Positions 1 through 5,400 of a stretch of DNA of 6,771 nt are shown in pieces. A model generated the notes under the pieces. That model did not search any database, was not told the origin of the DNA, and was given only the letters and a program-made list of their open reading frames with translations. How positions within the stretch are numbered: position 1 is the stretch's first letter; the number at the start of each line of letters is the position of its first letter. Made by a program: the position numbers and the translations under genes. Origin of the DNA: Cryomorphaceae bacterium. Its GTDB lineage: Bacteria > Bacteroidota > Bacteroidia > Flavobacteriales > Schleiferiaceae. The DNA lies in contig JACESW010000073.1 of assembly GCA_013911625.1 (NCBI GenBank), positions 1-6,771 on the forward strand. Reading direction: 5' to 3'.

Positions 1-845
1 TCCGTTACATGCTTTACACTACGGTACCTAGTCTAGTTATATCGTTAATCCTGTTCACGGTTATAGGCTTGCGCTATTCCAATGGCGCCCTGAATTCCGA
101 AGAAATTGCCGTGGTCCAAAACCTCATCGCTGAGACCTTTAACGTAACTCCTTGGGTGTTCTTAGTCCCTGTAGGGGTCATTGCACTTATTTCTCAAAAG
201 ACAGATGCTTTGGTCGCTATTTCCGTGGGTATAGTTGGCGGTCTTGTTATGGCCTTATTGTTCCAAGGAAATCTGTTAACGCAACTTGGAAGCGGCGAAT
301 ATCCATTGTATGAAACCGCCATGCGCAGTGTGTACGGTGATATATCCATTCCTAGCAACAACCCTATTCTTGCCGATCTGCTCAGTAGCTCTGGCATGTC
401 CGGAATGATGGGCACCGTGTGGCTCATCCTAAGTGCAATGGCCTTTGGTGGCGCAATGGAAGCCTGTGGCTTTTTAGCGACCATAACCACAGCAATTGTG
501 GGTCTTGCCAAGAATACGGCATCACTGATTACAAGCACGCTTGTTGCCTGTGGTGTATTAAACGTAACTGCTTCAGACCAATATTTGGCTATTGTCGTGC
601 CCGGTAGAATGTTTAAAGACGTGTATGACAAACGAGGGTTAGCACCGGAAAACTTGAGTAGAACCCTTGAGGACAGCGGTACAGTGACCTCTGTTCTTAT
701 CCCATGGAATACTTGCGGCGCCTACCAAAGCTCCGTATTAGGAGTAGCTACAGGCGATTATTTCATGTACGCCTTCTTTAACCTGATCTCACCGGTAATG
801 ACGCTCATCTACGCCTGGTTTGGCATTAAGATTCGTAAAAAGTGA
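1..845 (+). CDS. nhaC: Na+/H+ antiporter, NhaC family (C-terminal part, 5' end outside window)
   Basis: Inner-membrane secondary transporter that exchanges Na+ for H+ and so serves pH and sodium homeostasis. The frame is open to the left edge (Arg-Tyr precede the Met at base 9), so that Met is internal; NhaC proteins are usually near 480-500 residues and about 280 are seen here. Numbering from that Met, hydrophobic segments lie near 5-22, 46-62, 66-85, 136-156, 160-183, 227-244 and 250-273. Family hallmarks are the opening stretch MLYTTVPSLVISLILF, the region NVTASDQYLAIVVPGRMFKD near 185-204, and the SRTLEDSGTVTSVLIPWNTC region near 217-236, all characteristic of NhaC and recognised from memory of the family. 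The TGA stop overlaps the GTG start of the next gene, which suggests co-translation. The family call is strong; the ion specificity of this copy is inferred from the family only. Confidence 0.92.
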   Translation, partial: RYMLYTTVPSLVISLILFTVIGLRYSNGALNSEEIAVVQNLIAETFNVTPWVFLVPVGVIALISQKTDALVAISVGIVGGLVMALLFQGNLLTQLGSGEYPLYETAMRSVYGDISIPSNNPILADLLSSSGMSGMMGTVWLILSAMAFGGAMEACGFLATITTAIVGLAKNTASLITSTLVACGVLNVTASDQYLAIVVPGRMFKDVYDKRGLAPENLSRTLEDSGTVTSVLIPWNTCGAYQSSVLGVATGDYFMYAFFNLISPVMTLIYAWFGIKIRKK

Positions 846-2035
846 AGCAGCGTCACTTAGGCCTTAAAGAGAATTGGCCGCTCTTTACACTATTGGTTCT
901 CATGAGTGCCTTTGTGGGTGCCATGGTGGGTTTTGAGCGCAGCCTATTGCCCGTAATCACCTCGAGCTGGGGCATGGAAGAGGCACAATCTTCACTCATC
1001 ATGGTAGCAACTTTTGGTCTCTCGAAAGCTGTGGCCAATTTATTCACAGGTCACCTGCTCACCAGTATTGGCCGTAAGTGGTCCTTAGTTTTAGGCTGGT
1101 GTATTGCGGCAATCATTCCTTACCTCCTTTTGACCATGAATGCACCTTGGATGGCTATTGCCGCCAATGTAGCACTCGGTCTAAGCCAAGGCATCACTTG
1201 GTCTACCACGGTTATTATGAAGATCGACATTGTTGGTAAACGTCTTCGAGGCACTGCAATGGGCCTAAATGAGAGTGCCGGCTATCTTGCAGTGGGTGGC
1301 GCCTCCGCACTTGCAGCTTCGTTCATGGACACCAATGGCGATTTTCGTTATATACTCATAGCCAGCGGAGCAATAATTCTTCTCGCACTCATCATCGCCC
1401 TACTCTTTTTACCAGATACACGACCTTGGGCCTTGGTTGAAGCACAGGAAGAATACGATACTTCAGAGACCACTCCCGCTAATATCTTCGCCCATACCAG
1501 CTGGAAAAATGGTGCGTTACGATTGTTTAGTATAGGAGGCCTGATCAACAATGCCAACGACGGTATTCTCTGGGCACTAGTGCCCGTTACCTTGCTCTCC
1601 ATGGATGCCAGTCTTACCACTATTGGCTTTCTCACAGGCATTCATGCAGCTTCATGGGGTCTGGGCCAATTATTTACCGGCCCCTTGTCCAATTCAGGAA
1701 ACATAAAGACACTTTGCGCTACCGGTATGATTATGCAATCGGTTGGTCTGTTTCTATTCCCAGAGGGTGCGCTTTCCGTGCTGCCATACCTTCTCATAGG
1801 AATAGGTACCGCGCTGGTCTACCCTACCTTCTTAGTTGGTATTAGTAATAATAGCCACCCTGTTTGGCGCCCTAAGGCATTGGCTACCTATCGATTTTGG
1901 AGAGATATGGGCTATGTCTTTGGTGCACTTACCGGTTTCGCTGCGGGAGCCCTAGGATATCCTTCGCTCGCCTTTTCAATGATTGCGTTACTTACACTTT
2001 TAAGTGGCATCTCCTTTCTGTTGCCTAAAACCTAA
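842..2035 (+). CDS. MFS transporter, 12 transmembrane helices
   Basis: Full-length (397 residues) major facilitator superfamily permease of the inner membrane; the substrate cannot be told from sequence. The first helix is near residues 12-31 and the last near 377-394. The loop between helices 2 and 3 carries a degenerate motif A, GHLLTSIGRKW (70-80). A short hydrophilic central loop (about 192-225, acidic QEEYDTSE) separates the two six-helix halves. A second-half stretch, RFWRDMGYVFGALTGFAAG (351-369), resembles the pre-helix-11 region of many MFS drug or metabolite exporters. The GTG start at 842 is chosen because it lies in the 4-base overlap with the nhaC stop and leaves helix 1 intact; the first in-frame ATG (902) would remove half of helix 1. 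The overlap and the 3-base gap to yjdM place it in the middle of an operon. Efflux of a small organic compound is the likeliest role, but this is a guess. Confidence 0.9.
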   Translation: MKQRHLGLKENWPLFTLLVLMSAFVGAMVGFERSLLPVITSSWGMEEAQSSLIMVATFGLSKAVANLFTGHLLTSIGRKWSLVLGWCIAAIIPYLLLTMNAPWMAIAANVALGLSQGITWSTTVIMKIDIVGKRLRGTAMGLNESAGYLAVGGASALAASFMDTNGDFRYILIASGAIILLALIIALLFLPDTRPWALVEAQEEYDTSETTPANIFAHTSWKNGALRLFSIGGLINNANDGILWALVPVTLLSMDASLTTIGFLTGIHAASWGLGQLFTGPLSNSGNIKTLCATGMIMQSVGLFLFPEGALSVLPYLLIGIGTALVYPTFLVGISNNSHPVWRPKALATYRFWRDMGYVFGALTGFAAGALGYPSLAFSMIALLTLLSGISFLLPKT

Positions 2036-2038
2036 ACT

Positions 2039-2368
2039 ATGTCTGACTACCCGCCATGTCCTGAATGTAAATCGCCGTACGCATATGAAATGGATGCGCT
2101 ACTCGTTTGTCCTGAATGCGGTTACGAATGGAACCCTGAAGATGCAGCAAAAGAAGGCGCCGTATACGACGTTAACGGTAATCTCCTTCAAGATGGCGAT
2201 AGTGTGGTTGTCATCAAATCACTCCCAGTTAAGGGTGCACCTAAACCTATAAAACCAGGCACGAAAGTCAACCGTATAAAGCTTGTGGACGGAGACCACA
2301 ACATCTCATGTAAGATCGATGGGTTTGGTTCCATGATGCTCAAGAGCGAGTTTGTCAAAAAGGCGTAA
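2039..2368 (+). CDS. yjdM: YjdM/PhnA-family zinc-ribbon protein
   Basis: Small cytoplasmic protein of 109 residues, the normal full length for the family once named PhnA in E. coli. The N-terminal zinc ribbon has two CPEC knuckles (Cys7, Cys10, Cys24, Cys27), followed by a GYEWN turn. The C-terminal domain (about 38-109) has the family signatures [15 protein letters not shown] (52-66), GTKV (74-77), GDHNI (85-89) and CKIDGFG (91-97), and it ends in KSEFVKK. These match my recollection of the E. coli protein closely. E. coli YjdM is not needed for phosphonate breakdown despite the old name, and its biochemical role is unsettled, so no pathway is assigned. The ATG lies 3 bases after the MFS stop; there is no clear Shine-Dalgarno, only an A-rich leader, as is common in Bacteroidota. 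It is the last gene before the terminator at 2388-2418. Confidence 0.96.
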   Translation: MSDYPPCPECKSPYAYEMDALLVCPECGYEWNPEDAAKEGAVYDVNGNLLQDGDSVVVIKSLPVKGAPKPIKPGTKVNRIKLVDGDHNISCKIDGFGSMMLKSEFVKKA

Positions 2369-2387
2369 GCCAAATTTTCTGATACAT

Positions 2388-2418
2388 AAAAAAAGCCGCC
2401 CCGAGGGGGCGGCTTTTT
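2388..2418. terminator. Bidirectional intrinsic terminator between convergent genes
   Basis: A perfect 8-bp GC stem, GCCGCCCC (2395-2402) with GGGGCGGC (2406-2413), closes a GAG triloop. It is flanked by seven A on the left (2388-2394) and five T on the right (2414-2418), which can add five A-T pairs to the stem. Read on the + strand it ends the nhaC-MFS-yjdM transcript 20 bases after the yjdM stop, with a U5 tail. Read on the - strand it ends the large surface-protein transcript 19 bases after its stop, with a longer U7 tail. It fills most of the 68-base gap between the two stop codons (2369-2436), which contains nothing else that I can see. Confidence 0.95.
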
Positions 2419-2436
2419 GCTTTATCACAACTGGAA

Positions 2437-5400
2437 TTACTTCACAATCTGAACGCGCTCCTGGAAGAGCTGACCGTTATTCAACACTCGCAAGACATAC
2501 GTACCTGCACTTAGATCGCGTACGTCTATTACTTGGTTAGACATGCCATTTGCATTCATCTCTACCACTGTGCGGCCAAGCGCATCAATAAGAGAGATAG
2601 TACCTTCCATACCTGCGTCACTCTCAAGAGTGATAAATCCTTTCGCAGGGTTCGGGAATACCTTCACATTGAACAACGTGTACTCGTCTTCGCCTAGAGC
2701 ATCTCCTAAGACGCTCGAGTAGGTATCTGAATCACCACAAGTATTGTAAACAGTAAGGCTCACTACGTAAGTGGTAGAAGTCACTGCATAGGTATGAAGC
2801 GGGTAATTTGAGGTAGAGTTGGTATTACCGTCACCGAAGTTCCACAAGTAGCTGCTACCACCTGTCGAATTCGTACCGTCAAATTGAACCTGCATACCAC
2901 CACCACCGGCACTAATGATTTGTGCTGAGAATGTTGCTGTAGGCTGCACACAGATTGTCACAAAGAATGTGGTATCTGCCTGATCACCACAAGCGTTGTA
3001 TACGGTTACATCTACTTGGAAATTACCTGAACCAGAGTAGGTATTCGTTGGGTTCAGTCCATTACCTGTATTTCCGTCTCCGAAGGTCCAGTAGGCTGAA
3101 TCGGCCCCTGCAACACCCGAAGCATCAAAGTTGATGTCAAAGGCACTCTGCGTGTACGTAATATTGGCAGTAGTCAATTCCTCACAGACTTGGATTGTAT
3201 CGACAAAGTCAATGCTTTGGTTACACGAGTCAGTCGCTGTGAGCGTGACTACATAGGTACCGCCTGCACCGTAGAGGTGCGTCGGCGTATCACCTGTACC
3301 GTTGTTTCCGTCGCCGAAGTCCCAAGCATAAGTAAGCGCAGCACCTGTTGAAGCCGTTGCATCAAAATCAACACTCAAGAAGTTATCCGTGAATGTAAAT
3401 GTTGGCACTGGCGCTGGACATGGTGAGCTACAGTTCGCAGCACCTTGGTATTTGATACCTGCAGTCATAGAACCATTAGCCACGCTCGATACAACAACGC
3501 CGTTTGGATCTTTCAGAGTATATCCACACTCGTCTTCCCACTGACCGTTATCGATAAACTCTAAGTATAGGGTATCGCCGTCACACACATTAAAAGTGAA
3601 GGTTTCACTTGACCCAAGGGCACCTGTTGTGTTGCTCATCGTATAGTTGGTCGTCACTGAACCAGTAGTTACAGCCAATTGGTGGAACACACTGTACTGT
3701 CCATTCGCGCCCCATCCGTCGCCGTAATCATCACCGAGCTCAAGCGTGTAGGTACATCCACCGGTACAAGTAAATGTAGTTGCAGAAGCAGGACCTACCC
3801 ACATACTCACATCACCAGCACCACAAGAATCACGTACATAAAAATCGTACGAAGCGCCCGAAGTAAGACCGGTTACTGTAAATGGATTGGTGAGTGCATT
3901 CACGATGGTACCCGTACCTGGCGTAAAGCCTGGAGCGCCGTATTCGATTTGCCATGCCGTTGAACCGCCAGTGGTCCAGCTTACATCCACATCAGTCGTT
4001 GATGTCGCTACAGCAGTCACTGCAGTTGGCTCAGGACACGTTGGCGCCTCATCAATACTCAAATCATCGATAGCAATATCACCTTGTTGTGGCGTAGTAC
4101 CGCTTGATTTCGTAGCCGTAAATTTAATTTTGACCGTCTTGTTGGCGTAACTGCTTAAATCTTCCACAACTTCAATCCAGTTGTTCCCTTGTGTTCCTGA
4201 GATTGAATCTAGATCAACCCAAGTTCCCACAGCTACGTCTTGAATACTCCAGACAAGGGTTCCTTGGGAACCATTGAATGCATACAAGTGGTACCAGAAC
4301 TTCATTTCTGGAGTAGTTAATGCACTTAAATCAATACTTGGCGAAGTCAAGGTTGCCACCGGAGTTCCAGTAGAGAAACTGGCCTCTGTGTAAACATAGC
4401 TACCGAAACCACTAGTATGATCACCTCCAGGCCCTGTACCACCAGTAGCAGTTCCACCAGTACGTCCACCCCAACGGTAGTTGGTATCAGTGTCCGTACG
4501 CGTCCAACACGGGCTAATAGTTGCCCCTATGTTGTGGCCTTGGTTGTTATCCGTTCCTCCAACGAAACCATTGTCGAAGTTTTCTAGGTATGGAGCTACT
4601 GCTGTACCACAAGCTGTAGCTGCAGCAAAAGCACCTGCCCAATCACTAACATCGGTAGCGCCACATGAGTCGCGAACCCAGAAGTCATAGTACGTCGATG
4701 GCGCTAAACCAGTTACCGTATAAGGATTTGTAGTGGCGTTAACGATAGTACCAGTGCCCGGCGTAAAGCCTGGAGCACCATATTCGATTTGCCAGTTACT
4801 AGCACCACCCGTCGTCCAGCTCAATGTAACTGAGGTAGTCGTGCTGGCAGTACTTGCGATTGCGGTTGGTTTCAAACATGTAGGTGCGTTATCGATTTCG
4901 ATATCATCAATCGCCCAATCTGCTTGCGTAGAAGTAAACCCAAATGTACTTGCACGCGATCCTGTAAAGCGAACTTTGATGGTATCGCCTGCGTACGAAC
5001 TTAGGTCAATAACAGCCTCTTGCCAAGGATCACCAGGACCCGACTGAAGCGTGTTATTTGTACTGTTGATGGTCAATTCCGAAGTCCACGTCGAACCGTC
5101 GTAAATCTCCACTTCCATTTCATCGATATTGCCACCAGCAGCGTGCCACCAGAACGAAAGCTCGGGCGTACTCAAGGTATCCAAATCGATTTCCATGGTC
5201 TCCATGTCGGCCTCTGTATCGCCATTAAAACCAAAGCTAGTTTCTATGTACCCATATTTACCAGAACCTGAAGTGTGGTCAGCAGAAGGCCCCGTATTGT
5301 TTGTCGGAGTTGCACCTGTACCGGTCTGCCAGAAATACGTTGTGGAAGTACTTATGGTGTAACATCCGTCGAAATCACCCGTTGAAGCGTCAAATCCAGT

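Noticed and set aside
9..11. ATG at base 9 as the true start of the antiporter
   Set aside because: The frame is open upstream, and the residues here correspond to the middle of NhaC proteins, so the start is outside the window.
194..631. 145-codon open frame on the - strand inside nhaC
   Set aside because: The + strand frame gives clear NhaC motifs throughout, so this is a shadow.
2004..2252. + strand open frame overlapping the MFS end and yjdM
   Set aside because: It is out of frame with both genes and lacks any motif; the yjdM frame accounts for the region fully.
2369..2436. Small RNA or extra gene in the gap between the convergent stops
   Set aside because: The gap is 68 bases and is mostly the terminator hairpin; no promoter or coding sequence is apparent.
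3887..5047. Two + strand open frames (3887-4150, 4733-5047) that encode similar peptides
   Set aside because: Their similarity comes from the duplicated FN3 segment on the opposite strand; they are antisense shadows, not a gene family.
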